Below are positions 41,206 through 49,854 of a stretch of 64,000 nucleotides of DNA, piece after piece. Every line of letters begins with the position of its first letter. Position 1 is the stretch's first letter. The translations under genes and the position numbers were made by a program. The DNA lies in contig JACKEY010000006.1 of the NCBI GenBank assembly GCA_020632755.1, positions 1 through 64,000 of the forward strand, in the 5' to 3' direction. Under the pieces are notes generated by a model, which saw only the letters and a list, made by a program, of their open reading frames with translations, ran no database searches and was not told the origin of the DNA. The DNA is from Alphaproteobacteria bacterium. Its GTDB lineage: Bacteria; Myxococcota_A; UBA796; UBA2385.

Positions 41206-42821
41206 TCGGCCTCCGTGAGCAGGTGGGCGGCGTCCTGCCACCAGGACTTGCTGTCGTCGGGGGTGCGCACGACGTTGCTGCCGCAGTGCACCTCTCCGAG
41301 CATCAGGTGGTAGACCTCCCAGTCGTCGAGGAAGGCGATGCCGAGCTCGTCGGGCATCGCGTCCACGAAGGACTGGGCGATGGGGTCGGTGGTGTCGTCG
41401 GCGACGTCGGTGCGGACCTGGGGGTCGGGCACGAACAGGGTGGGCGTGCCGTCGGTGTCGTCGGCCACGATCAGGTTGGCCATGCCGGGGAAGGCGGCGG
41501 CGGTCAGGCCCTGGCAGCCGGCGACCACTTCGAACAACCCGGGGATCCGGATGATGTCGTCGTCCGTCAGGCCGAGCTCGGCCTTCAGGATCTCCAGGTT
41601 GGGGCCGAGGTAGTCGTCGCGGAGCTCCTCGTTGAGCGCCCGCAGGGCCTCGTCCTCCTGCAGCTCGCCGGCGGTGTCCCAGTCCTTGCTGCTGCTGCTG
41701 GCGAAGCGCGTGAGCTCGGTCGAGGGGTCCATGGCGTCGATGACCTCCCAGGCGAGATCCACGTCGCTGTAGACCAGCTTCCAGCCGAGCCGGGCGCTGG
41801 CGTCGGGCACGGTGGTCAGGAACTCGTCCACGTGACCCACACACAGCCAGCCGACGTCCAGCACGAAGGGCTTCTGGACCTGCTGGGCGTCCAGGAACTC
41901 GCGCAGCTTCTGGTTCGGCTCGGTGAAGCCCGTCGTGCCGTAGTAGATGCGGCCGTAGGGGTACTCGACGCCGTCGACCACGGTCGGCGGGGAGATCTCC
42001 AGGTTGCCGAAGTAGTCCTGGCCGTTGCCCAGGCCGCGGCCCCACACCCCGACCGACCAGCCGTCGCCCAGGAACTGGTCCTCGGCGAAGGGATCGAGCC
42101 CGTAGCCGGGGCCCCACTGGCCGTCGCGGATGCTGTCCATGACGACGTCCAGGTCGCCCGCCGGGCTGGTGGCGGTGGCGAACTCGATCTCGTCCTGGAT
42201 CCACGGGTCCTGGTACTTCGCGCCCCCCACGCTCAGGAAGGCGTCGCCCAGGTGGTCGATGTATTCGTCGATCATCGCCGTGTTGTCGTAGCCGGACTGC
42301 CGGAACTTCACGGACATCACCTGCTCGCTGCGCTGCAGGTGGTGGTTGAGGATGAGCGGCGCCGTCGTCAGCTCGAGGGCGATGCTGTCGCCCGACTCGG
42401 CCCCGGTCAGGGTCAGCAGGCCGGTCGCGCGGTAGTCGCCGGCCTCGATCCACAGCTCGACAGGGCTGTCCGAGGCGTCCAGGTCCAGGTCGTCGCCCGC
42501 GCTGGCCAGCGCGACGGCGCCGTCCTTCCACACCCGCAGCGCGCCGGTGGTCGAGGTGAGCTCGATCCGCGCGCCGGCCGGCGCGGTGACCTGCACCAGC
42601 GCGACGTCGTCGTCCCCGTCCCCGACGCGGCTCTGGTCCCAGTCGGCGACGCCGTCGCCGTCTTCGTCGTCCAGGTTCGGGACGAGCAGCACGCCCGGGC
42701 TGGCCAGGGAGGCGTCGGCCGCGGTGACCGTGCCGAGGTCGATCTCGACGGTCAGGACGCCGCTGGGGTCCTTGTCGCCGCAGGCGGCCAGCGCCAGGAG
42801 GGGAAGCAGGGCAAGGGACAT
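41202..42821 (-). CDS. Lipoprotein of the protein-arginine deiminase (PAD) family, copy 2
   Basis: This 539-residue paralogue of the downstream PAD has lipobox LLALAAC and only a short linker (GDKDPSG). The Ca-loop-like NLDDEDGDGVADW and the full catalytic core follow: WIQDEIEF (Asp210), FGNLEISPP, VGHVDEFLT (His330, Asp332) and GEVHCGSNV (Cys513). ALGL/ELGLTDDDI and FPGMANLIVAD further match the C-terminal half of human PADI. Spacings are 120 and 183. GGAG lies seven bases before the ATG. First gene of the PAD-HEAT-PAD cassette. The paralogues have diverged substantially, so duplication is not recent. Confidence 0.88.
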   Translation of the reverse strand: MSLALLPLLALAACGDKDPSGVLTVEIDLGTVTAADASLASPGVLLVPNLDDEDGDGVADWDQSRVGDGDDDVALVQVTAPAGARIELTSTTGALRVWKDGAVALASAGDDLDLDASDSPVELWIEAGDYRATGLLTLTGAESGDSIALELTTAPLILNHHLQRSEQVMSVKFRQSGYDNTAMIDEYIDHLGDAFLSVGGAKYQDPWIQDEIEFATATSPAGDLDVVMDSIRDGQWGPGYGLDPFAEDQFLGDGWSVGVWGRGLGNGQDYFGNLEISPPTVVDGVEYPYGRIYYGTTGFTEPNQKLREFLDAQQVQKPFVLDVGWLCVGHVDEFLTTVPDASARLGWKLVYSDVDLAWEVIDAMDPSTELTRFASSSSKDWDTAGELQEDEALRALNEELRDDYLGPNLEILKAELGLTDDDIIRIPGLFEVVAGCQGLTAAAFPGMANLIVADDTDGTPTLFVPDPQVRTDVADDTTDPIAQSFVDAMPDELGIAFLDDWEVYHLMLGEVHCGSNVVRTPDDSKSWWQDAAHLLTEAE

Positions 42822-42877
42822 GCAGCGCTCCAGGGGAGGGGATGCAACATGGCCCGGCTCTCCGGCGGCCGCCACCA

Positions 42878-44599
42878 TCAGTCGACGGAGACGACGTCCT
42901 CGGCGAGCACCACGGGGGTGCGGTCGGCGGTCGCCCACATCTCCAGGAAGGCGCCGACGGCGGGGGTCCCGCTGGCGGCGAGCTCGTCGACGTAGCGGGG
43001 CGAGATCGGCTGGTAGACCAACGACGCGGTCAGCTCCACCGGGCCCGAGGCGGCGAAGGACACCGTGACGACGTCGCCGCCGGGCCCGAAGTCGTCGTCG
43101 TCGTCGACCCCGACCGGTGCGATCCGGTCGAGGTCGGCGGCAGAGGGTGCCCAGCCTGCGGGCAGCAGGCGGTCGTCCTTGAGCCACGACGCGCCGGACA
43201 GCAGCGCCCAGGTGGGCGCTCCGTCCACGTCGGCCATCACCGACTGCCAGACCTGGGGGCCGGCGTCGTCGTCGACGCGATCGCGGTGGGGGTGCACGCC
43301 GCCGCCGCGCTGTTCCTGGGGCAGGACGACGCCGTCGCCATCGACGATGCGGCCCTGGTCGTCGACCGCGCCGACCTCGAAGACCGCGCGCCCGCCGGCG
43401 TCGACGGCGGTCACGACCAGCCAGGCCCGCCGCGATGGATGGCCGGTGGGCAGCTTGTGGCCGGTCAGCGGCGTCACCCGCACCTCGGCCTGGACCACGC
43501 CGTCGCGGCGCACCGCGCTGCCGATGGACAGGGTGGCGGCGCGCTCGCCCAGGAACTCGCGGGTGCGGGCGAGGTGGGCGTCGAAGGCGGCCTCGTCGGC
43601 GCGGGGGGACAGGGTCGCGGCGTGATCCCGCAGCAGGGCCGGGACCACGACGTTGCCGCCCAGGAAGCTGTGCTGGCCGACCGGGCTGCGCGGCTCGAGG
43701 CGGCCGATGTCGTGGCCCATCGGGCTGCGCGCGATCATGGTCTCGATGGGGCTTCCCGTGCCATCGCGGGTCGGAACGTGGCAGTCCTGGCACGAGGTGT
43801 TCGACCCGGCCGGCCCGACGCCGCTGCTGCGCCACTCCAGGTAGGGCGCCTGTTCCTGCAGGCTGTGGCCGGTGGGCAGGCCGTCGACCAGCGTCTCCGT
43901 GCGCAGGGTGTGGCAGGTGCCGCACAGGCCCGGGTCGGTGACCTGGTCGGACTCGACCGGCGTGAAGTCGACGTGCTCCTGCATGGGCTGCTGGAAGGGG
44001 TCGGCGTGGGGGCCGTAGATCTCCCGGCTGTCGTCGATCACGTAGCCGCCGGTGAAGCTCTCCTCCTCGCCCAGACCCTCGTCGCGGATCTTGTGGCAGG
44101 TCGCGCAGGAGACGCCGTCCAGGCCGATCATGCCGAGGTCATCCTCGGCCGTGGCGCTGGCCATGGACAGGGGGGCGGTGCCCTCCATCACCGCCTCGGT
44201 GCGGGCCATGGGTGCGTGGCAGGTCAGGCAGGTGTCCTCGATCACCTCGCGCGCGCTCGGGTGGCGCGCCACCTCGGCCGAGACCACGGCACGGAACAGC
44301 GGATCCCGCAGGGCATTCGCCATCATCGACGCCTGCCACAGGTCGGCCATGCCGACCTCGCTGCCGTCGTCGGCGCGCAGGGCGTCGGCGTCGGGGTGGT
44401 TGCTGTGGCACTCCGCACAGGTGCCGCTGGTGGCGAAGTGTGCGCTCAGGCCGTCGTCCGGGGCGGGGAGGGGTCCCGCGCCGTCGCTGTCGCCGGTACC
44501 CTCGGTGGTGCCGTCGCCGCTGTCGTCGTCGGTCGGGCCCGCGCCTTTGTCGCGGGAGCAGGCGAGCAGGGGGAGGAGGAGGAGGAGGGCGGTGCGCAT
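42878..44599 (-). CDS. Multiheme (five CxxCH) c-type cytochrome lipoprotein
   Basis: The 573-residue product has a lipobox (LLLLPLLAC), an Asp/Gly/Thr stalk and five heme-binding CxxCH motifs (CAECH, CLTCH, CATCH, CGTCH, CQDCH) within residues ~60-300. A C-terminal ~250-residue beta-rich region follows. It resembles multiheme cytochromes of the c554/perchlorate-reductase-associated type used in extracytoplasmic electron transfer. The chosen ATG (complement 44597-44599) directly precedes the signal peptide; an upstream in-frame start adds 11 residues. It lies 56 bp before the PAD cassette on the same strand and might share its transcript. Confidence 0.82.
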   Translation of the reverse strand: MRTALLLLLPLLACSRDKGAGPTDDDSGDGTTEGTGDSDGAGPLPAPDDGLSAHFATSGTCAECHSNHPDADALRADDGSEVGMADLWQASMMANALRDPLFRAVVSAEVARHPSAREVIEDTCLTCHAPMARTEAVMEGTAPLSMASATAEDDLGMIGLDGVSCATCHKIRDEGLGEEESFTGGYVIDDSREIYGPHADPFQQPMQEHVDFTPVESDQVTDPGLCGTCHTLRTETLVDGLPTGHSLQEQAPYLEWRSSGVGPAGSNTSCQDCHVPTRDGTGSPIETMIARSPMGHDIGRLEPRSPVGQHSFLGGNVVVPALLRDHAATLSPRADEAAFDAHLARTREFLGERAATLSIGSAVRRDGVVQAEVRVTPLTGHKLPTGHPSRRAWLVVTAVDAGGRAVFEVGAVDDQGRIVDGDGVVLPQEQRGGGVHPHRDRVDDDAGPQVWQSVMADVDGAPTWALLSGASWLKDDRLLPAGWAPSAADLDRIAPVGVDDDDDFGPGGDVVTVSFAASGPVELTASLVYQPISPRYVDELAASGTPAVGAFLEMWATADRTPVVLAEDVVSVD

Positions 44600-44710
44600 C
44601 GGGGCTCCATGGGGGGCCCAGAGGCGATGCAAGCCCCGTGCGCGTTCGGGAGGGAGGGGCGCGTGATGGCGGGTTGTCGCAGCCGACCCGGCATGACATG
44701 GCGTGGGGAG

Positions 44711-44747
44711 TCGCGATATCTCGCGTCATGGCTCGCGATATTTCGCG
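44711..44747. promoter_or_regulatory. Pair of 15-bp operator-like repeats upstream of permease
   Basis: TCGCGATATCTCGCG (44711-44725) and TCGCGATATTTCGCG (44733-44747) are near-identical, near-palindromic boxes (CGCGA-N4-TCGCG). They repeat at 22 bp, two helical turns, in the region between the divergent cytochrome and permease genes. The sequence is AT-richer than its surroundings. This arrangement is typical of a cooperative dimeric repressor or activator site. The regulator is not identifiable here. Confidence 0.55.
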
Positions 44748-44827
44748 ACAGGAGCGAAGATCGGGCGGCCGACCGACATCCTGGGCCCGGCATGCCCCTT
44801 GCTGTGCGTCGGCGTCGACGGAGTCCC

Positions 44828-46606
44828 ATGCTCGATCCCGCACAGCTCGGCACCCTCATCGTCATCGGGGCGGTGCTGGTGCTCCTGGTGGCCACCCAGC
44901 TGCCCGCCGACGTCGTGCTGGTGGGCGGGGTCGTGCTGCTGCTGGTCGGGGGCGTGCTCGAGCCCGTGGACGCCCTGGCGGGCCTGGCCAACCCGGGCGT
45001 GGCCACCATCGGCGCGCTGTTCGTGGTCGCCCGGGGCCTGCAGGAGACCGGCGCGGTCGACCGGGTGGCCAGCAGCCTGCTGGGGCGCCGGTCGTCGCTG
45101 CGTGTGGCGCTGGCGCGCATGATCCTGCCGGTGTCGGCGGGCAGCGCCTTCCTGAACAACACGCCCATCGTCGCCGCGCTGCTGCCCGGCGTGTCGGGGT
45201 GGGCGCGGCGCAACGGGGCCCCGCTGTCGCGCCTGCTGCTGCCCCTGTCCTACGCGAGCATCCTGGGCGGCACCTGCACGCTCATCGGCACCAGCACGAA
45301 CCTGGTGGTGCACGGGCTGGCGGTCCAGGCGGCGGCGACCCACCCGGCGCTCGTGCCGCCCGGCATGTTCACGTCGACCTGGGTGGGCCTGCCGCTGACC
45401 TTGCTGGGGGGGGCCGTGCTGGTGGCGCTGGCTCCGGTGCTGCTGCCGGACCGGCGGCCGGCGCTGAGCGTCGACGACGACCCGCGCGAGTACACGATGG
45501 AGCTCGCCGTGCCGCCGGGCAGTCCGCTCGTCGGGCGGACCATCGCCGAGGCCGACCTGCGCCACCTGCAGCACGGCTTCCTGGCCGAGCTGGTCCGGGG
45601 GGACAAGGTGCTCGCCGCGGTGGGCCCCGAAGAGCGGCTCGAGGCGGGCGACCGGCTGGTCTTCGTCGGCGCGCTGGAGTCGATGGTCGATCTGCAGCGG
45701 ACCCGGGGCCTGGCGCCGGCGGTCGGCAGCACCTTCGAGAGCCCGCGGGGCGAGCGCCAGCTCGTGGAAGCGGTGGTGGCGCCCAGCAACCCGCTGGTCG
45801 GCCGGACCATCCGCGACGGGCGGTTCCGTGACCGCTACAACGCCGCGGTCCTGGCGGTGGCCCGCGACGGCCACCGGCTGACCGGGAAGATCGGCGACAT
45901 GAGCCTGCGGCCGGGCGACGTGCTGCTGCTCGAGACCCGGCCCGAGTTCCTGCGGACCTACCGCAACCGGCGGGACTTCCACCTGGTCAGCGGCCTGCGC
46001 GGCGCGTCCCCCGGCCGCGAAGCGCGCGCCCCGGTGGCGCTGCTGCTGCTGGCCCTGATGGTCGGCGCCGCCACCTTCGAGCTGCTGTCGATGCTGGAAG
46101 CCAGCCTGCTCGCGGCCGGCGGGATGGTGGCGACCGGCTGCTGCAGCCCGGCCCAGGCCCGCCGCTCGGTGGATGCATCGGTCCTGCTCGCCATCGCCGC
46201 GGCCTTCGGGCTCGGCAAGGCGATGCAGCTGTCCGGCCTGGACGGTGTCCTGGCGGACCTGCTGATGTCGGCGGGCGCGTCGGGGCCGCTGGTCGCCCTG
46301 GCCGCGACCTACCTCGCCACCGCGGCGCTCACCGAGCTCATCACGAACAACGCCGCCGCCGTGCTGGCCTTTCCGCTGGCCCTCTCCCTCGCCGACCGGC
46401 TGGGCGTCAGCCCGCAGCCCTTCGTCATCGCCGTGATGATCGGCGCCTCGGCCAGCTTCCTCACCCCGATCGGCTACCAGACCAACCTGATGGTCTACGG
46501 CCCCGGCGGCTACCGGTTCACCGACTACCTGCGCATCGGCTGGATCCTCTCGCTGCTCGGGCTGGTGCTGACCCTCCTCATCGCCCCCTGGGTCTGGCCG
46601 TTCTGA
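44828..46606 (+). CDS. SLC13-type permease with two TrkA-C domains
   Basis: This 592-residue membrane protein has two blocks of hydrophobic helices (1-200 and ~390-592) separated by two RCK_C/TrkA-C domains (~221-290 and ~305-372, each with SPLVGRTI or NPLVGRTI and GD-containing turns). The transporter motifs are SAFLNNTPIVAALLP, GTCTLIGTSTNLVVHG, ELITNNAAAVLAFP and SFLTPIGYQTNLMVYGPG, as in the divalent anion:Na+ symporter family. The substrate may be sulfate, phosphate or a dicarboxylate; sequence does not decide. Regulation by the paired repeats at 44711-44747 is likely. Confidence 0.88.
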   Translation: MLDPAQLGTLIVIGAVLVLLVATQLPADVVLVGGVVLLLVGGVLEPVDALAGLANPGVATIGALFVVARGLQETGAVDRVASSLLGRRSSLRVALARMILPVSAGSAFLNNTPIVAALLPGVSGWARRNGAPLSRLLLPLSYASILGGTCTLIGTSTNLVVHGLAVQAAATHPALVPPGMFTSTWVGLPLTLLGGAVLVALAPVLLPDRRPALSVDDDPREYTMELAVPPGSPLVGRTIAEADLRHLQHGFLAELVRGDKVLAAVGPEERLEAGDRLVFVGALESMVDLQRTRGLAPAVGSTFESPRGERQLVEAVVAPSNPLVGRTIRDGRFRDRYNAAVLAVARDGHRLTGKIGDMSLRPGDVLLLETRPEFLRTYRNRRDFHLVSGLRGASPGREARAPVALLLLALMVGAATFELLSMLEASLLAAGGMVATGCCSPAQARRSVDASVLLAIAAAFGLGKAMQLSGLDGVLADLLMSAGASGPLVALAATYLATAALTELITNNAAAVLAFPLALSLADRLGVSPQPFVIAVMIGASASFLTPIGYQTNLMVYGPGGYRFTDYLRIGWILSLLGLVLTLLIAPWVWPF

Positions 46607-46674
46607 GCCCCGATTGTGAAACGGATCCCCTCCTTCCGACGTCCGGGTAGGACCCCTCCACCCTCGGAGCGTCC

Positions 46675-47181
46675 ATGAAGCGGTTCCTCGTCCCCCTCGT
46701 CGCCATGGCCCTGCTGGCGGCGCCCGCCTGCGCGACGGCCCCCTCGACCCCGATGCAGGGCGCACCCCTCGCCGAGTCCTGGCCCGAAGACCCGCAGTCG
46801 CTGACCCCCGAGCAGTGGAAGGAGCGCCTGAGCGCCGACCAGTACCGGGTGCTGCGCGACCACGGCACCGAGATGGCCTTCACCGGCAAGTACTGGAACC
46901 ACCACGACCACGGCGTCTACCGCTGTGCCGGCTGTGGCCAGCCCCTGTTCAAGAGCGAGGACAAGTTCGACTCGGGCACCGGCTGGCCGAGCTTCACGCA
47001 GCCCATCTCGAAGGAAGCCGTCACCACCAAGACCGATCGGACCTACGGCATGACCCGGACCGAGGTGCTCTGCGGCCGCTGCGGCGGCCACCAGGGCCAC
47101 GTCTTCGAGGACGGCCCCGCGCCCACGGGCGAGCGCTGGTGCATCAACTCGGTGTCCCTGGTGTTCGAGGGCGACGAGTAG
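46675..47181 (+). CDS. msrB: Exported peptide-methionine (R)-S-oxide reductase MsrB
   Basis: The 168-residue product has a signal with a lipobox-like end (LLAAPAC) and then a complete MsrB domain. It includes the zinc pairs CAGCG and CGRCGGHQGH, SGTGWPSF and the catalytic RWCINSVSL. It repairs methionine-R-sulfoxide in proteins, here apparently outside the cytoplasm and probably lipid-anchored. Upstream GGTAGGACCCC at ~46647 may be part of its promoter. It converges on the next gene with 12 bp between stops. Confidence 0.9.
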   Translation: MKRFLVPLVAMALLAAPACATAPSTPMQGAPLAESWPEDPQSLTPEQWKERLSADQYRVLRDHGTEMAFTGKYWNHHDHGVYRCAGCGQPLFKSEDKFDSGTGWPSFTQPISKEAVTTKTDRTYGMTRTEVLCGRCGGHQGHVFEDGPAPTGERWCINSVSLVFEGDE

Positions 47182-47193
47182 GGCAGCGGGCGC

Positions 47194-49815
47194 TCAGTCG
47201 GCCGCCGGGGGGCGCAGGGTCGGGTCCAGGAACAGCTGGTGCAGGTCGTAGCCGGGGATGCGATGGGGCGGGACCCCGTCGGTCAGCCACAGCTCGTCTC
47301 CGTAGAAGGCGCCGGGCGGGCCGGCTGGCACGTCGGGGGTCTCGCCGACGACGCCGCGGTCGGTCTGCCGGCCGCTGACCAGGTCCCAGACCTCCCAGCG
47401 GTCCGGGTTGACGATCGCCAGGAGCCGGCCGTCCTCGCGGACGGACAGGCGCCCCTGGATCGGGGTCGACACGAGCCGCTCCCGCGCCCCGGTGTCGACC
47501 TGCATCAGGTCCACGCCTCCTTCGCCGAACACCAGCACCTTTCCGGGCTCGAGCCAGGGCCAGGCATCGCCGACGTGCGCGGGGAGCTTCTCCAGGCTGC
47601 CCGTGGTCGGATCCCACCAGCCGGACCAGTCCTTGCCGCGCACCAGCAGCCGTCCGTCTGGCCCGAAGCCCTTGGGGCTCGCTGGCTCGGCGCAGCCGGG
47701 GCCCGACCGGCGCCACGACGTGACGGGGCCGGACAGGTCGATCACGCTCGGCATGCCGCGGTCGGTGACCACGACCGCCCGGCGACCGGGCACCGGCATG
47801 ACGGTCCCGGAGTCGGCCACCAACAGCCGCAGGGGCAGGCCGGTGCGGTTGAAGCGTCCGTCGAGCACGACGATCCGGTCGTCGTCGATGCTCGCCACCC
47901 AGCGGTGATCGCCGAGGGGCACGGCGGCCTGGACCTCCTTGTCCTCCAGGGCGGTGTCCCAGGCCCGGGATGCGGCCTCGGCCACCACCGAGTGCACCTT
48001 GAAGAAGTGGGTCTCGGCGACGGACGCCATCGCCGGCCCGTCGCCGTAGAACCAGCGCGCCCAGCCGACCTCCTGCTCCCGCCACTCGGGCGCGAGCTTC
48101 GCGGCGTCCCGGGCGACCCGCGCGTCGAAGGCGTCGTAGAGCTGGTCCACCAGGGCGTCGTCGAAGACGGCCTCGAGCTCCGTCCGGATCTCGGCCTCGG
48201 TGCGCCACTCGTCCACCGTGATGCCGTCGCGGGTGGCGCGCATGTAGGGCCCGAGGGCGACCGGCTCGGACTGGACGAGGACGGTCGACGTGCCGTCGGG
48301 GGCCACCAGGCGCAGGGTGCGGGAGGCGCGACCGGTCCAGGTCTGCCACTCGCCCTGCATGGTCACGGTGCGCACGGTCTCCCGGCGCTCGAAGGCATCC
48401 GGCACGGGCCCGAGCGCGGCCAGCTGGTCCGTCGCCCACTGCTGCGCCGCGGTCAGGCAGGCGACGTCGTGGACGACCGACGTCTCGATGCTGCCGGGGG
48501 TCGTCGTGGTCACCTCGCGCACTCCGCTGGTGGTGATCCCGCTCAGGCGGTCGCTCTCGCGGAACTGCTCGGTGCGGGTGACCGACGAAGCGGCGGTCGC
48601 CACGGTCTGGGTCGAGGCGCAGGCGCGCGCCCGCTCTCGCTCCTCGGCCCGGATCTCCTGGGTGCGGGCCGCCTGGCGCTCCAGGACGGTGCGCATGTCC
48701 CGGAACTCCGCGGTGCGCACCCGCTCGACGCGCTCGCCGGTGGTGGTCTGGGCTTCGAGCGCGACCGCGAGGGGTACATCGACGACCAGCCGGGAGCCGC
48801 TCGGGGGCAGTGTGGCCGGAAACGACGCGAGCACCGAGCCCTGGTTCCCGAGCACGGCAGCGCGGATCGCGTCCATGCCGGTGCCGCGCGGCGGCCGATC
48901 CGCGAACCGTGCGTCCGCCGGGAGCGGGGACAGGGTCGGCGCGAGCGCCAGGGCGGCCTGGGCGAGGGCCTCGTGCGTTGGCCGATCGTTGTCCGGGTAC
49001 AGGACCAGGGCGAGGTAGCGCAGGCCGACCGCGGTGGCGCGTGCGCCGGCGGCCTGCGCCTGGTCCGCGCGGGCGAGCAGGTCGTCGTGCAGCGCGTGCC
49101 GGAAGGGCCACAGGGCGGAGCGCCGCGCCTCGGGCACCAACGGGATCAGGGCGTCGAGGGCGCGTCCGATCACCTCGGGTGGCTCGCCGGCGGCCCGCCG
49201 GGCCTCGAGCTCCGCGATCCGGGGGTCGAGCGCCGCCGACAGGGGCGCGGCGAGGGCGGCGTTCCAGTCGTCGGCGCCGGACAGCGCGTGGCGATCGGCG
49301 AGGAGCGCGGCGGTCTGGAGGTCGCCGAGGGCGACGGCCGAGGCGATCTCCGCGCGGGCCTGGGCCAGCACGGTGGGGGTCCGCTCCGCCACCCAGCGGT
49401 CCCAGTCACCCACCCACCACAGCTCGTGCTCGCCTGCGAAGTCGTAGGCGCGCACCCGGTAGATGCCCGGCGTGGCGGTGGTGTACCAGACGAACAGGCC
49501 GTCCCGGGCCACCAGCTCGACGGGCTCCGGCAGCGCGGCCCTGCCCTCGGCGGTGACGGGACCTCCGACGGCGTAGCAGCCCTCGGGCCCGCCCCGGAAG
49601 CCGACCTTCCGGAAGTGGCCACCGCGCAGCTCGATCTCGCGCTGGCCTCCCCACACCGCCTGGGCCCGCTTGGACAGCGCGGCGTCGCAGCGGTCCAGCC
49701 GGACCCCGGCGACCACGGGCGTGCCGAGGTCGGTGACCATGACCGAGGCGGCCCAGGCGGCCCCGGTCAGCAGCAGCAGGAAGGACGTCGGGCCTCCACG
49801 GCGGGACGGTAGCAC
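47194..49815 (-). CDS. Large secreted protein of unknown family
   Basis: This 873-residue product has a signal peptide (SFLLLLTGAAWA) and no other membrane span. The N-terminal ~150 residues are beta-rich with a Cys pair. Residues ~150-300 are helical, Ala/Leu-rich and possibly TPR-like. A Thr/Arg-rich middle (~380-480) follows. The last ~250 residues have repeated strand patterns (DDRIVVLDGRFN, VVVTDRGMPSVIDL, LVRGKDWSGWWDPTTG, ENRRADGRLL-like turns) that suggest a beta-propeller. I do not recognise a family. The start is a GTG (complement 49813-49815). It stands alone between msrB and the next membrane protein. Confidence 0.65.
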   Translation of the reverse strand: MLPSRRGGPTSFLLLLTGAAWAASVMVTDLGTPVVAGVRLDRCDAALSKRAQAVWGGQREIELRGGHFRKVGFRGGPEGCYAVGGPVTAEGRAALPEPVELVARDGLFVWYTTATPGIYRVRAYDFAGEHELWWVGDWDRWVAERTPTVLAQARAEIASAVALGDLQTAALLADRHALSGADDWNAALAAPLSAALDPRIAELEARRAAGEPPEVIGRALDALIPLVPEARRSALWPFRHALHDDLLARADQAQAAGARATAVGLRYLALVLYPDNDRPTHEALAQAALALAPTLSPLPADARFADRPPRGTGMDAIRAAVLGNQGSVLASFPATLPPSGSRLVVDVPLAVALEAQTTTGERVERVRTAEFRDMRTVLERQAARTQEIRAEERERARACASTQTVATAASSVTRTEQFRESDRLSGITTSGVREVTTTTPGSIETSVVHDVACLTAAQQWATDQLAALGPVPDAFERRETVRTVTMQGEWQTWTGRASRTLRLVAPDGTSTVLVQSEPVALGPYMRATRDGITVDEWRTEAEIRTELEAVFDDALVDQLYDAFDARVARDAAKLAPEWREQEVGWARWFYGDGPAMASVAETHFFKVHSVVAEAASRAWDTALEDKEVQAAVPLGDHRWVASIDDDRIVVLDGRFNRTGLPLRLLVADSGTVMPVPGRRAVVVTDRGMPSVIDLSGPVTSWRRSGPGCAEPASPKGFGPDGRLLVRGKDWSGWWDPTTGSLEKLPAHVGDAWPWLEPGKVLVFGEGGVDLMQVDTGARERLVSTPIQGRLSVREDGRLLAIVNPDRWEVWDLVSGRQTDRGVVGETPDVPAGPPGAFYGDELWLTDGVPPHRIPGYDLHQLFLDPTLRPPAAD

Positions 49816-49854
49816 CGCGGCGGAAGGGGGAGATCGTCTGCTGCGGACGGGCGC

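Noticed and set aside
38636..42821. Agmatine deiminase or P. gingivalis-type PPAD
   Set aside because: The motif set (FGNLEVSPP, GHVDEF, GEVHCGSN) is that of the calcium-dependent vertebrate-type PADs, not the agmatine deiminase/PPAD family.
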